Source: Thiorhodovibrio litoralis (GTDB lineage: Bacteria > Pseudomonadota > Gammaproteobacteria > Chromatiales > Chromatiaceae). Taken from it: DNA of 64,000 nt. The DNA lies in contig NZ_CP121473.1 of NCBI RefSeq assembly GCF_033954455.1, positions 2,466,501 to 2,530,500 of the forward strand, written 5' to 3'. The notes below the pieces were generated by a model. It saw only the letters and a list, made by a program, of their open reading frames with translations. It ran no database searches and was not told the DNA's origin. Position 1 is the stretch's first letter. Each line of letters begins with the position of its first letter. Below are positions 7,605 through 16,693 of the stretch, piece by piece. The translations under genes and the position numbers were made by a program.

Positions 7605-8798
7605 CTATATTCTAAAACTTGATAAGTCCTCGTAGTGTTGTTTTTCTTCAATATTTGTTCTGAGAAAAAACTGATTATCTTTCTGATAGATAACGATGTG
7701 CGTATACAACCTTTCTTCTTTATTTGTTTTCCACATATTTTCAAGCCTTGGAAACAAGAACTCTGATGGAAGCATGAAAACTGATTTTGCGCTTCCGCAG
7801 CCATAACAGATATAGCGGGCTTTATATTTAGATAGGAATGTATCTTGATGAGGGTGGAACGCGAACCAATATCGGGCATCAAATTGGCTATTAAAAGATT
7901 TATGTTTTTTTGATATAGAAACAATTAACCCTACAGATTCATCCGTTGAAGCATATGAGGATCTCGATTTTTTAATGAAGTTTAATTTCAACTCTTCCTT
8001 GGCCTTCTGAAATACAGGGCCATGGAAACTTACAGGTTTTGTCTTTTCTTTCTTCTGATTTTCAATATTGTTGACATCTGACTCTTCGTCATCTATAAAA
8101 TCATCAGCGCTTTCTTCAATTTCAATATCCTTTATAGCCAGGAATAATAACTCGATAAGCTTATCAACGCGGGTATATTCATATGGCCTCAAAGCCATGG
8201 ATATTTTTTTTGCAGTAGACTCATCACTTAATGATTCTTTCACCTTCAGTAATCTGATCAAAGAATCTACACTAATAATTCTGATATCCCAGGCATGTCT
8301 CGAACCTCTAATCTGCGCTTCGAGCTCACCAGTATCGTTTCGACCAACAACGATAAGAATAGAACTATTGTCCTTGGTGATACCTTGGCTTTTAATAAGT
8401 CTATTACGATATTCGGCTATCGTATCTAATGAAATTCGGTAGGCATCTGTTGTTTTAACCTCAACAACAATTACCCAATCATCTTGCTCCTTCCATATGC
8501 CATCGAAACCAATTTCTGATTGCTTTCCTCGATAAAGTCCATTCGTAATATTGAAACCAAGTCTTTTACCAATTTCGTTAACAATATCTTGCAGAGCAAG
8601 ACCTGAGTCGTTAAATCCTTTTTCTAGACGTTCTTCTGCATACTTAATCAACAACTCATTCTGAATCTTTTCAAGAAAAAACCTAAAACTCGAATCGCAA
8701 TCTGTCAACTTTCCTTCACCAAGAAAGCTTATAATTTGAGACAATTTTTTGTTCTCAAGTGTTGCTTGTTCAGTTAATATTTTCTCTATCTCATTCAT
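7605..8798 (-). CDS. PD-(D/E)XK nuclease-like protein
   Basis: A protein of 397 residues. Residues about 75-150 read like a restriction-endonuclease fold: a helix with LALQDIVNEIGKRLGF, then IGFDGIW (D99) and VIVVEVKTTDAYRI (E113, K115), the D...ExK arrangement of the catalytic site. The middle (about 205-265) is acidic and probably flexible (DDFIDDEESDVNN). The C-terminal 120 residues look like a separate domain with ARYICYGCG and a basic surface. Mrr- and McrBC-type and many anti-phage nucleases share this fold, so a defence role is plausible, but no methylase or other partner gene is nearby. The gene appears intact. Confidence 0.65.
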   Translation of the reverse strand: MNEIEKILTEQATLENKKLSQIISFLGEGKLTDCDSSFRFFLEKIQNELLIKYAEERLEKGFNDSGLALQDIVNEIGKRLGFNITNGLYRGKQSEIGFDGIWKEQDDWVIVVEVKTTDAYRISLDTIAEYRNRLIKSQGITKDNSSILIVVGRNDTGELEAQIRGSRHAWDIRIISVDSLIRLLKVKESLSDESTAKKISMALRPYEYTRVDKLIELLFLAIKDIEIEESADDFIDDEESDVNNIENQKKEKTKPVSFHGPVFQKAKEELKLNFIKKSRSSYASTDESVGLIVSISKKHKSFNSQFDARYWFAFHPHQDTFLSKYKARYICYGCGSAKSVFMLPSEFLFPRLENMWKTNKEERLYTHIVIYQKDNQFFLRTNIEEKQHYEDLSSFRI

Positions 8799-9228
8799 GA
8801 TTTATTTCAAATACTCGCGAGAGTCCTTTGTTTGACGGCTTACCTACACAGTTATTGTTCTAGCAGCTCAGCCGGCTGGGCAAGAGCGTAATCGGATTTT
8901 GCGGGGCTACATCGTTCGGCGAGTGAGACAGTTGACTTAAAATGCTGGGAATTTAAATTGACCTTGGCCTCCTTTCTCGCTTTTTTGCCATAGCACTTTT
9001 TCCTGTGGGCACTAACGCCAGCCTTAGCCCCCGCGAGCGAAGCGAGCGGTCGGACTGGAGGCCGTCATTAAGCGGTTGATTGCGCGTTGATTCTTCGTCT
9101 GGAAAACAATTCGACCCAGGCCCCTTTAATTTTCCTTTAATTTTAATTTCAGGCCCCTTTAATTTAATTGAAATCGCCGCAATCAAATCTAGCTATAAAA
9201 ACGCGGTAGCTGTTTCATTACAAGACTG
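8799..9228. other. Intergenic region with repeated GGCCCCTTTAATT motif
   Basis: No convincing gene. GGCCCCTTTAATT occurs at 9119-9131 and 9152-9164, with CCTTTAATTTTAATTT between, and a third copy lies at 15224-15236 elsewhere in the island. A short GC-rich inverted stretch (GCGAGCGAAGCGAGC) is near 9033. The region contains the promoter area for the nuclease-like gene, whose start is at 8798. Confidence 0.45.
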
Positions 9229-10071
9229 CTAGTCAATGTCCATTGATGGAGCTAACTTCTTGAGGCATGTTGGATTATTAAGAAGTTTCTCATCAATACT
9301 ACTCTCATTTGCGTCTATGGCCATGTCAAGCCCAGTGTTTTTTCCATATCCAACGACCGGTATCTCGATGATTTTTGTTAGCCGAAGAATTTGTTTATAC
9401 TCGTCCCAATATATCATCGGCTGGTTTATATCCCAATTGCCTCGAGATATTGCGTGAAGTGCTTCGTTCCTGGTCAAAATATTTGGATACTTTTCCTTCA
9501 ATGCCGAGAAAAGCTGTTCCTTTTGGGGAGCGTCCATCTTCTTGAATTGCCGCTCTATGCCTACTACCTCAAATTTTCCTGTCTCACCAGAGGGGAAAAT
9601 CAAAACGAGATCAAGGTTTCCTTGCTTAGTTTGTTTGAACCCTTGCAATTTCTTTCCTTTACAGGCGACGGCGTTATTTAAAAGGGAAAGTGCTTCCTGA
9701 TCGAAGAACATGGCAATAAAGTAAGGACTTAACGTGATCATTTGATCTTCAGAAAGGCCGATTACATATTTCTCAAGAAAGCTTTCAATACGGTCTACGG
9801 CAATTCGCGTTATAGGGTTCGTTGTGGTATCAGCATTAGCGTGAATACCCATTGCACTACGAGCCATTTTGAAGCGTTGAACCGCACCCAATGTTGGTAG
9901 CTCAGATTCATCATGTATGCTCATTTCTGTCCGGGCTATCCATTTGTCTTCAGCAATTTTTTCTGGGTTGTCACCCAGGCAGACGCCACCGAGACAAGAA
10001 GAACTCTCTGCAAGCAATGGGCTTGAAACGACAAGAAGAATAGAAAATAAAGCGTAGTACATTTTTATCAC
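9229..10071 (-). CDS. Exported hypothetical protein
   Basis: A protein of 280 residues with a signal peptide (YYALFSILLVVSSPLLAES). Cysteines follow at SSCLGGVCLGDN. No known domain recognised; the mature part alternates helices and strands and ends in a polar tail. The start is taken as GTG at 10071 because AGAGGT lies 7 nt upstream; an ATG three codons later is the alternative. It is the last of a minus-strand run of exported small proteins and follows a broken exported-protein gene by 23 nt, so they were probably one operon. Confidence 0.65.
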   Translation of the reverse strand: MIKMYYALFSILLVVSSPLLAESSSCLGGVCLGDNPEKIAEDKWIARTEMSIHDESELPTLGAVQRFKMARSAMGIHANADTTTNPITRIAVDRIESFLEKYVIGLSEDQMITLSPYFIAMFFDQEALSLLNNAVACKGKKLQGFKQTKQGNLDLVLIFPSGETGKFEVVGIERQFKKMDAPQKEQLFSALKEKYPNILTRNEALHAISRGNWDINQPMIYWDEYKQILRLTKIIEIPVVGYGKNTGLDMAIDANESSIDEKLLNNPTCLKKLAPSMDID

Positions 10072-10094
10072 GGATTAACCTCTGTTTTAGATTT

Positions 10095-10748
10095 TTAGTC
10101 TTGAGCTAAATCGAAGTATGCTTCTTTGTTGCCTTCACAAAATGCCTCTTCACCCATGACCTGATAACGTTCTCTTGTATCAACCAAAACTTCCTCAGAT
10201 AGGTGTGAAATTTCATCTCCATTAATGATACTTGGGCAACCGGCTTTTGCATATACCTCTTTAAGTTTTTCTTTGACGCCACCATTGAAATCACAAAGAG
10301 TCTCGAGAATTCCGTTATAAATGCCGGCGCCGAGAATCCCGAAACAAGATTCTCGCTTATCGTTTGCGCCAGTATTGAATGCTGGGGCATTATTGCTTAG
10401 TGGAGTGCCGTTACAAAGTGCCTCTCGATCCGATCCAATAATCTCATAGCAAGTTAAGGCATCTTTATCAAAAAATCGCCCAGGTTGCCCGTTGACTTTC
10501 GTCTTACCATTTTGAACTTAAACATCAACCTTGTTTCCGTTGCTCCAAGTCCAAACTTCTGATCCGCCGCTTATATTTGCGCATTGAACCACCTCACATG
10601 CAGAATCACTGATAAGTTTATTACCTTCAAAATAGTAGCAGTGTTTCTGCTCCTCTTGGCATGCAGCATGTGTTGCGCCAGAAAAGATAGAAAACGTAAG
10701 CAGGATAAGAGACGCTTTCTTTAATAGACTGACTTTAAATTCTTGCAT
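10095..10748 (-). pseudogene. Exported cysteine-rich protein with an in-frame stop codon
   Basis: From the ATG at 10748 the frame encodes a signal peptide (SLILLTFSIFSGATHA) and a domain with CYYFEGNKL and VWTWSNGNKVDV, then a TAA at 10518-10520. The same frame continues without a further stop to TAA at 10095-10097, giving QNGKTKVNGQPGRFF, CYEIIGSDREALCNGT, ESCFGILGAGIYNG and a conserved-looking helical end. The sense of the sequence runs straight across the stop, and the upstream and downstream parts read like one domain. Thus one gene of about 217 codons is interrupted by a single nonsense codon. Read-through or sequencing error are alternatives. It follows the LprI-like gene by 7 nt. Confidence 0.7.
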
Positions 10749-10755
10749 AATATTA

Positions 10756-11508
10756 TCATTTTGCTTCAAAAAATAGGGTGACCGACCGTTCGGCTGAAAC
10801 CGCACATGTTGCGCAAGAACTCATTCGATATGTTGTGACCACCCGATAGTCACCGGTTTGAGGTAACGTCCAAATTGTCCCGCCAGGCGCACAATAGTTT
10901 CCGCCGTTACAGCCAAGCTCTCTTCCATTTGGGGCAATGATAGACCAGGTATAAACATCGTTTCCCATGACGGAAAATGATTGCCCCTCTCCCAGGTTTA
11001 GAAAGAAATCCTGTCGACCGTCCCGAATGGGGCCGTTCCAACTCGCCCCAGTCGATCCACGTGAAAAATTGATTCGGACTGGTGCAAATTGGCCGCTCTG
11101 TTGTTGCGGAACAATTTCGGAAACCGTTGTGCAGACTGGATGGACACCGGTAATCACCGGGTAGTCGCACACCTCATCCACGCGAGACATGTATGCGTTC
11201 AGGATACAGGTTTTGGTTTGACAGCTATTGCGGTTCTTTAGCCACTGTCGTTGGGTTGACACCAAATGACTGCGTGCGCGATCTCCAATATCCGAAGCCT
11301 TCATGTAACGGTAATTCTTTCCGAGGGCATCGTCGAGGCGACTGAGGACAGGATCGTCACAAATTGCTGTCTCAACAAAGGTCGCGGCTTTTCGGCAGTC
11401 GAAGGAGGCCGCGTCAACGAAGGAAGGTAGTAAGGGCGCGACGAAACTGATGCTAATCAAAGCACACAGGCGAAAAATCATAATCGTCGAACAGTCAGGC
11501 CGATGCAT
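10756..11508 (-). CDS. Exported protein with LprI-type (DUF1311) domain
   Basis: A protein of 250 residues. The signal peptide is in FRLCALISISFVAPLLPS. Residues about 35-115 match the LprI/DUF1311 pattern: FDCRKAATFVETAICDDPVL, SRLDDALGKNY, TQRQWLKNRNSC and CILNAYMSRVDEV. Domains of this family are periplasmic and in some bacteria inhibit lysozyme. The second half (about 140-250) is beta-rich with a Cys-rich end and may be a pre-peptidase-like or binding domain. The start at 11508 has GAGAG 8 nt upstream; an ATG at 11481 is possible. Probably in an operon with the broken gene that follows. Confidence 0.75.
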   Translation of the reverse strand: MHRPDCSTIMIFRLCALISISFVAPLLPSFVDAASFDCRKAATFVETAICDDPVLSRLDDALGKNYRYMKASDIGDRARSHLVSTQRQWLKNRNSCQTKTCILNAYMSRVDEVCDYPVITGVHPVCTTVSEIVPQQQSGQFAPVRINFSRGSTGASWNGPIRDGRQDFFLNLGEGQSFSVMGNDVYTWSIIAPNGRELGCNGGNYCAPGGTIWTLPQTGDYRVVTTYRMSSCATCAVSAERSVTLFFEAK

Positions 11509-11565
11509 ACTGGTTTTCTCTCAAAGTGATCGTCTTACCGAATTGGAGCCAGGTACAATTTAGCA

Positions 11566-11955
11566 TTAAGGAGAAACCTTTTTAAGTTGGCCAAAAAAAG
11601 CACAGCCTGGCCCGTGAAAATATGAACAATTGGATTCAGACATTTCCCCTATATCGCCACTATCATTGAAATGGATTGTTACCGTGCATAGTTCGCTGTC
11701 ATTAACCCCTGTGTAGTTTGTGAAGTCTGACCTGTTTTCGTTAAAGTTACCGACTCCAGAGACAGTGCCACTACAAGCATTTGGTATGCCAGTGAAAGCG
11801 CTCACAGCAACAACACCTTTTTCATTTTCAAGAACAATGGTGCGCAGTGAAAGTTCTCCTTCACCAGACCCGGAATAATCACCTTCTATCTGGTAAGCCG
11901 ATAGAACGTTAGTTGAAAACAAAGCAAGAAAAGAGAAAGCTATTATTTTTTTCAT
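11566..11955 (-). CDS. Exported hypothetical protein
   Basis: A protein of 129 residues with a clear signal peptide (MKKIIAFSFLALFSTNVLSA) and GAGGT just upstream of the start. The mature part is beta-rich and Gly/Ser-rich (YSGSGEGELSLRTI) with four cysteines that could form two disulfides. No family recognised. The arrangement resembles small periplasmic or outer-membrane-associated proteins. Confidence 0.6.
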   Translation of the reverse strand: MKKIIAFSFLALFSTNVLSAYQIEGDYSGSGEGELSLRTIVLENEKGVVAVSAFTGIPNACSGTVSGVGNFNENRSDFTNYTGVNDSELCTVTIHFNDSGDIGEMSESNCSYFHGPGCAFFGQLKKVSP

Positions 11956-11996
11956 ACCAACCTCTCGTGATTTAAGTTGTCAGGGAAAGGAATTTA

Positions 11997-12475
11997 CTAA
12001 TCTGCGTACTGCTCTAGCGAACGCTTAAACTTTAGATAGCTGCTTTTGTAATTATTGTAAGCCGCCTGGCTACTGTGATTAATACAAACAACAGCAGTTT
12101 CGGTTCCATATCTTAAGGATGTTATATAGATAGGAACGTGCATAGGGGCCGTCGTTTGCGTCAATGGTGACCCAGGCTGTTTGGCCATCCCGTGCTGGTT
12201 TAATTTTTTTTGGCTCGTAAAGTTTCTTGTACCGGATCAAGGGCGATATCTCTTGCGTCACCATTCCACTGTGGTGAAAAGATATAGAACTCGACCTGGC
12301 CATTCGGGGAGCGGAAGAATGCACTGTCGACACCATCCCTAGAAGTGCTCGAAGGTATTGAGGGTACCACCCGAAAACTATCTGGATACCAGACTTTGTA
12401 CCAAGCGCCTCTATAACTTGCGGCGACCGTTAAGCTAGAAAATGTTCAAAAGAGGGGGGGCGGTTAGAAGAAGAA
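11997..12475 (-). pseudogene. Exported-protein gene broken by several frameshifts
   Basis: Three overlapping frames on the minus strand join into one sensible protein. A signal-like start (KLSPILLLTAPPLL) is followed by SYRGAWYKVWYPDSF, SAFFRSPNGQVEFYIFSPQW, then DGQTAWVTIDANDGPYARSY and finally ITSLRYGTETAVVCI to the end at 11997. The shifts fall at a run of seven G (12454-12460, plus strand), at a run of eight A or T near 12205, and near 12125. No single frame spans the region. All but one of the shifts sit in homopolymers, so either gene decay or sequencing error could explain them. No family recognised. Confidence 0.5.
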
Positions 12476-12582
12476 TTGGTGAAAGTTTGCGTATCTGAAT
12501 CTCAAAAAAAGCTCGGCATTTAGAGTGCGCAGTTCTGAATAAAATTCAGAACCACCTTGAAAGGACTGTTGCCGAATGTCCA

Positions 12583-12933
12583 TTAATCATTAACACAAGC
12601 GATTTGGCTGACATAACGGCTGTTTATCCAGCCCTTTTGGTCGGGTGCGTTTCCTCTAAGGCGGTCTACGCTTTGAACAAAGACCCATTTCCCAGATTCG
12701 TCGCAGAGGAGTGTCCCGAAATCATCCCTACATTGGCCGGTGTCAATCCTCAATAGATCTCCGTTATGGACTTGGCCAGTTATGCGATGATTCGCACCTG
12801 GACCAGATCGGAGATTAACAAATCCATCGCTGGTTTTTATCGGTGTACCACACCAATCCCCAGTGGCGTAGGCGTGAGAAAATTCTGCAAGCAAGATACC
12901 GGCAGCTAGAAGTCGAAGGGCGTCTTTGTTCAT
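12583..12933 (-). CDS. Exported SH3b-domain protein
   Basis: A protein of 116 residues with a signal peptide (LLAAGILLAEFSHAYA). The mature part is one bacterial SH3 domain: FVNLRSGPGANHRITGQVHN, GDLLRIDTGQC, GKWVFVQSV and GWINSRYVS. Such domains bind peptidoglycan or proteins in the periplasm. Three cysteine residues in the middle could pair. It belongs to the same minus-strand series of exported small proteins. Confidence 0.75.
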   Translation of the reverse strand: MNKDALRLLAAGILLAEFSHAYATGDWCGTPIKTSDGFVNLRSGPGANHRITGQVHNGDLLRIDTGQCRDDFGTLLCDESGKWVFVQSVDRLRGNAPDQKGWINSRYVSQIACVND

Positions 12934-13390
12934 GTCAATAATTTACTTAAGTCAGGTATCACCGTGAAAAACAGAATTCATGACTTGAGGTCAAATAGTG
13001 ACTCGTCTATTAAGCAATCGCTCGCTTAGTTTGAGAGATTTTAAGTTATTCGGCAAACTATAAATGTGTTGGTTGTCGACTTCCTGTGCCAGTCTTTTTA
13101 CTGCCCGCAGAAGCATTTCCAGCTTCACTTTTGCGAAATCTTGTTATATGCCGCTAGAAATATGGTCGTTTGTGCGATTCCATGTGACTATATATTCCCA
13201 CGGGAGCGTTGACTCAAGATGGGTTATTCGTAAGTCTGGTATTTGAACGTGAGTGTCGGCGGGCGTTGGAAGGGCTGCGTACTTGGCCCGAAATGTTTTT
13301 TCATACTTTTCCGGCAAGAATATCCATGGGCTGACTAGCCAATCACCTGGGACGCCGGAATCGCGCCGAACGGCATTAGCTATTTCGGAC

Positions 13391-14720
13391 CACTAGTGTC
13401 CCAACGTTTCGTACACGGGCCACGTAAGTACTTATATTTAAGATACATTTAGGATTTTTCGAGAAAATCGACTTGAACGCGTCGGCTCATTTCGCCCAGC
13501 CTCCGTCCGGAATCTTTGACTGGAGGCTAATTGCGAATGTATACCGGCAAACTCGTTTTCTCACAGTTAACCGAGCATCTTCCGTTGCCGGCTTTTCGGC
13601 AGTGCGTGACGCGTTATCGTGGCAACCATAAGATCAAATCATTCTCGTGTCTCGATCAGTTCCTAAGCATGATGTTCGCGCAACTGACCTATCGGGAAAG
13701 CCTTCGAGATATTGAAACGACTCTGCGCGCGCATTCGAGCAAGCTTTACCACATGGGTATTCGTGGAGGGATATCGCGGAATACCCTTGCTAGCGCCAAC
13801 CAGGTCCGTGACTGGCGGATTTATGCCGACTTCACTAGCACGCTAATTCAAATCGCCCGTGACCTCTATAGCAACGAAAAACTCGCGCTTGACCTTGAGC
13901 AGACAGTTTACGCCTTTGACTCATCCACAATCGATCTTTGTCTTTCTGTTTTTCCATGGGCGCCTTTTCGGCGCACGAAAGCGGGCATAAAACTCCATAC
14001 ATTACTGGACCTACGCGGTAACATACCGAGTTTTATCGCAATTTCCGACGCAAAACTGAATGACGTCAAGGCGCTAGATTTGCTGACTATTGAGCCGGGC
14101 GCTTTCTATATCATGGATCGTGCGTATCTAGATTTTGAGCGTCTTTATCGCTTTCAGCTCGCCGGGGCCTTTTTTGTTATACGCGCCAAATCGAATACAA
14201 AGATGCGAAGATTGCACTCTCGCCCGGTCGACAAGACAACCGGATTAAGATGCGACCAAACTGTCTCTCTAACAGTTGTCAATACGGCCTTGCGTTATCC
14301 GCAGCATCTTCGCCGCATTAAGTTCATCGATCCAGCAACGAATAAAGAACTGGTTTTCTTAACAAACAACTTTGCTTTGTCCGCATTCACGATCACAGAG
14401 CTTTATCGGAATCGCTGGTACGTAGAACTGTTTTTTAAATGGATCAAGCAACACCTGCGCATAAAAGCTTTCTTTGGCACGACTGAAAATGCAGTCAAAT
14501 CGCAAATTTGGATAGCGATCTCGACATATGTATTAGTAGCAATTGTAAAGAAACGATTGAATATCAATGAAAGTCTGTATAGTTTGCTACAGGTTCTGAG
14601 CCTGACGTTGTTCGAGCGTGTGCATATAAATCAACTACTTAACCATGTTCCCGACAAATACACAGATCCGGAAAACGCTAAGCAATTGAATTTATTCGAT
14701 TAAACGTTGGGACACTAGTG
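13391..14720 (+). mobile_element. IS4-family insertion sequence, complete copy
   Basis: A 1330-bp element with 19-bp perfect terminal inverted repeats, CACTAGTGTCCCAACGTTT at the left and its complement at the right. The outermost 8 bp (CACTAGTG) are themselves palindromic. It is flanked by a 9-bp target duplication, ATTTCGGAC (13382-13390 and 14721-14729). One transposase gene fills it. A second copy with two frameshifts lies at 53472-54798 and a 224-bp right-end remnant at 32078-32301. Confidence 0.9.
13537..14703 (+). CDS. IS4-family transposase
   Basis: Transposase of 388 residues. The N-terminus carries the family's DUF4372-like domain (LPAFRQCVTRYRGNH, SCLDQFLSMMFAQLTYRESL). The catalytic core has VYAFDSSTIDLCL (first Asp), YIMDRAYLDF (second Asp) and the YREK signature YRNRWYVELFFKWIKQHL with the catalytic Glu. 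The ATG at 13537 was chosen; a TTG two codons earlier is closer to the GGAGG sequence. No frameshift is visible, so this copy could supply transposase for the defective copies elsewhere in the window. Confidence 0.9.
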   Translation: MYTGKLVFSQLTEHLPLPAFRQCVTRYRGNHKIKSFSCLDQFLSMMFAQLTYRESLRDIETTLRAHSSKLYHMGIRGGISRNTLASANQVRDWRIYADFTSTLIQIARDLYSNEKLALDLEQTVYAFDSSTIDLCLSVFPWAPFRRTKAGIKLHTLLDLRGNIPSFIAISDAKLNDVKALDLLTIEPGAFYIMDRAYLDFERLYRFQLAGAFFVIRAKSNTKMRRLHSRPVDKTTGLRCDQTVSLTVVNTALRYPQHLRRIKFIDPATNKELVFLTNNFALSAFTITELYRNRWYVELFFKWIKQHLRIKAFFGTTENAVKSQIWIAISTYVLVAIVKKRLNINESLYSLLQVLSLTLFERVHINQLLNHVPDKYTDPENAKQLNLFD

Positions 14721-15253
14721 ATTTCGGACCAGAAATTTCTCCAATTCTGTAGGCGGGAAAGTAGTGAGTGAGCAGTAGCAGAATAGGTTATTTCGCAAAG
14801 GAAGATACTGCTCTGGTGGAAGTCCACTGCCATCGCGTCACAATACCAATGTCTGTTCTTATGTAGTTTCTCACCTTTATCAAGGGAGATGAGGCATTCG
14901 GTATTAACAAAGACGGATCGCTTTGCTCTGAGGAAATCGGTTACCACCCCTTGAAAGTAATCCATAATTTTCCCTGGTAGAAGGCGAAGTTGCTCTCGGC
15001 GATTAGCAAATAAAAAAAGGGCTTTAAGAGATCGGTATTCGCAAAATGAGTAAAAGCATATTGGTGTTAGACGCATGCTAGCTCATGGCGAAATCTTTGG
15101 TGCAAAGGCAGGGGCGAAACAATCCTTACCGCCATTCTTGCTTAGATGAAGACCTGAAAACCCTTAAGAGTTGCGAAGTAGAAGACGTTCCTGCTATTTA
15201 TCGGTTACAAGAAAACCGAACGCGGCCCCTTTAATTGGCTTAAGACAGAAATT

Positions 15254-16372
15254 TCATTCTGGCTTTGCTAGCCTTAGTCCATTTAGTGATAAGAAGCTTT
15301 GCCATTGCAAAAGACCTTCCCTAATCCAGCCTAAGTTGTTAACAAATTCGCCTAACTCTATTGTTGTGGAGTAGAATATTTCACTTTCGCTACAATCCCA
15401 TTCCCAATTATCGGCAAAGTATTCGGGATCGTCTATTGTGTAATATGACTCCTTCAATTTGCTAAATTTGTTTTTTCGTGGATGCAGATTCAGCAGGCCA
15501 ATATATATGTCTACGTCCTCACTATCATCCTCATCGATTTCTAAATATAGATATATAAATGATTCATGAAAATTGGTGCCCCAAAACAAATAACCGTCAT
15601 CCTTAAAAGAAAAATACTTATCCCAATCGCTCATCTCGGTTTTTAATAGATCCTGAAACTCACTAATCGTACCTTCCGATGTTTCACTATCATTGGACAT
15701 CTGGGCGTCATCTTTTCCAGACGGTGAAGAACTTAAACCCATACTTTCCATAGTCTGTTGTTCCAGTATTTTAGCTCTTTCTAGGCTTAATCCTAGTTGC
15801 CCCGCCTTACGCCGCAATTTAATTCTTTCCTCAGCAGTAATTACAGTATCTTCTAAAACATCCTCTAAAATAGAAATATATTTAATATCATTATCTGATC
15901 TTTCTTCATAACCTGCGGAATCGACATCAGCTATTGTCTCTACACCAGCACCCAATAAAGCAGCCTCATCAGCTTGGAGAGCTTCGTTAACTTTATTAAT
16001 AGCTTGAGAATCCCCAGATATCAATGCGTCTGGAGCTATTAATGTTAGCGTAGTTCTGACTCCTTGTTTTATATTTAATTGGTCAACTTCATGAATGATC
16101 TGGCCTTTGTACTCAAGGGATATATATTGATGACCACAATCTGGGTTTTGAATTAAAAACCTCCCATTAATGGTAGTTTTGTTTTGCTGATTTCCGATAT
16201 GAACGACTACATCATATATGACATGGCCACTCGAATCTTTCACAAAACCTTCGACCTCTGTAGGGGGAGTAATAAGACCCTTCATGACCACTCGGCCAAT
16301 TTTCGCTGCAACCTTTCCATAAGGAAGCAACGCAACAATTTCAGCCAGTGGGGATTGAGATTCTTCAGGCAT
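15254..16372 (-). CDS. Hypothetical multidomain protein
   Basis: A protein of 372 residues. Residues about 38-110 look like a carboxypeptidase-regulatory or Ig-like beta domain (VEGFVKDSSGHVIYDVVV, then TTINGRFLI). Residues about 168-205 contain DTVITAEERIKLRRKAGQLG, a segment resembling TerB/EF-hand-like linkers found in signalling proteins. The C-terminal 140 residues are acidic and rich in aromatic residues (YLFWGTNFHESFIYLYLE) and may bind a partner protein. No signal peptide. The whole protein is not recognised. A GGCCCCTTTAATT motif lies just beyond its 3' end at 15224-15236. Confidence 0.55.
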   Translation of the reverse strand: MPEESQSPLAEIVALLPYGKVAAKIGRVVMKGLITPPTEVEGFVKDSSGHVIYDVVVHIGNQQNKTTINGRFLIQNPDCGHQYISLEYKGQIIHEVDQLNIKQGVRTTLTLIAPDALISGDSQAINKVNEALQADEAALLGAGVETIADVDSAGYEERSDNDIKYISILEDVLEDTVITAEERIKLRRKAGQLGLSLERAKILEQQTMESMGLSSSPSGKDDAQMSNDSETSEGTISEFQDLLKTEMSDWDKYFSFKDDGYLFWGTNFHESFIYLYLEIDEDDSEDVDIYIGLLNLHPRKNKFSKLKESYYTIDDPEYFADNWEWDCSESEIFYSTTIELGEFVNNLGWIREGLLQWQSFLSLNGLRLAKPE

Positions 16373-16693
16373 TGGTTTTCTCTCTCGACATTGGGGATGA
16401 TTTCATATCTAGCAATACTATCTTAGCTATTATCACGACTTTACCAGGAATTCAAAGACAACACTTACTAGCAGCTTAAAATCAACTGTTTTAGAAGCTA
16501 AATTATTCTCCTAATTAAATCAAGAAACCACACCAAATTCTCTAACCCCTTGCCGCGTATAAATACCTGAACAAGTCTGTACCTGGCTTAAAGTGATTTC
16601 ACTTTTGCCTCAGGTTGTTGATTTCCTTGTAATCTTGTTTTCACTTGGCACTTCTTAATTCTTGTAATTATTCTTTACCTCGCTCACGTTGCG
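16373..16693. other. Intergenic region, nothing recognised
   Basis: AT-rich spacer between two minus-strand genes. There is no ORF of coding character, no strong hairpin with a T-run and no recognised RNA. It presumably holds the promoter of the gene that starts at 16372. Confidence 0.4.

Larger units (their letters stand above)
13144..15076 (-). pseudogene. Hypothetical protein gene interrupted by an IS4-family insertion
   Basis: The 5' part (14730-15076) and the 3' part (13144-13390) flank the IS at 13391-14720. Removing the IS and one copy of its 9-bp target duplication joins the frames exactly into 594 nt, 197 codons plus stop. The fused protein has HWYCDAMAVDFHQSSIFLCE, ITYSATAHSLLSRLQNW, then RRDSGVPGDWLVSPWIFLPE and ends HISSGI. 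The DAMAVD...LCEIT pattern vaguely resembles a restriction-endonuclease-like core, but I do not assign a function. About 210 nt with no evident gene separates it from the SH3b gene. Confidence 0.75.

Noticed and set aside
8953-9186. Minus-strand frame of 77 codons
   Set aside because: Low-complexity Lys/Gly start and mixed composition without a ribosome site; more likely chance within a repeat-containing spacer.
10106-10390. Minus-strand frame of 94 codons
   Set aside because: It lies out of frame with the broken exported-protein gene, whose true frame explains the region with cysteines and a conserved-looking sequence.
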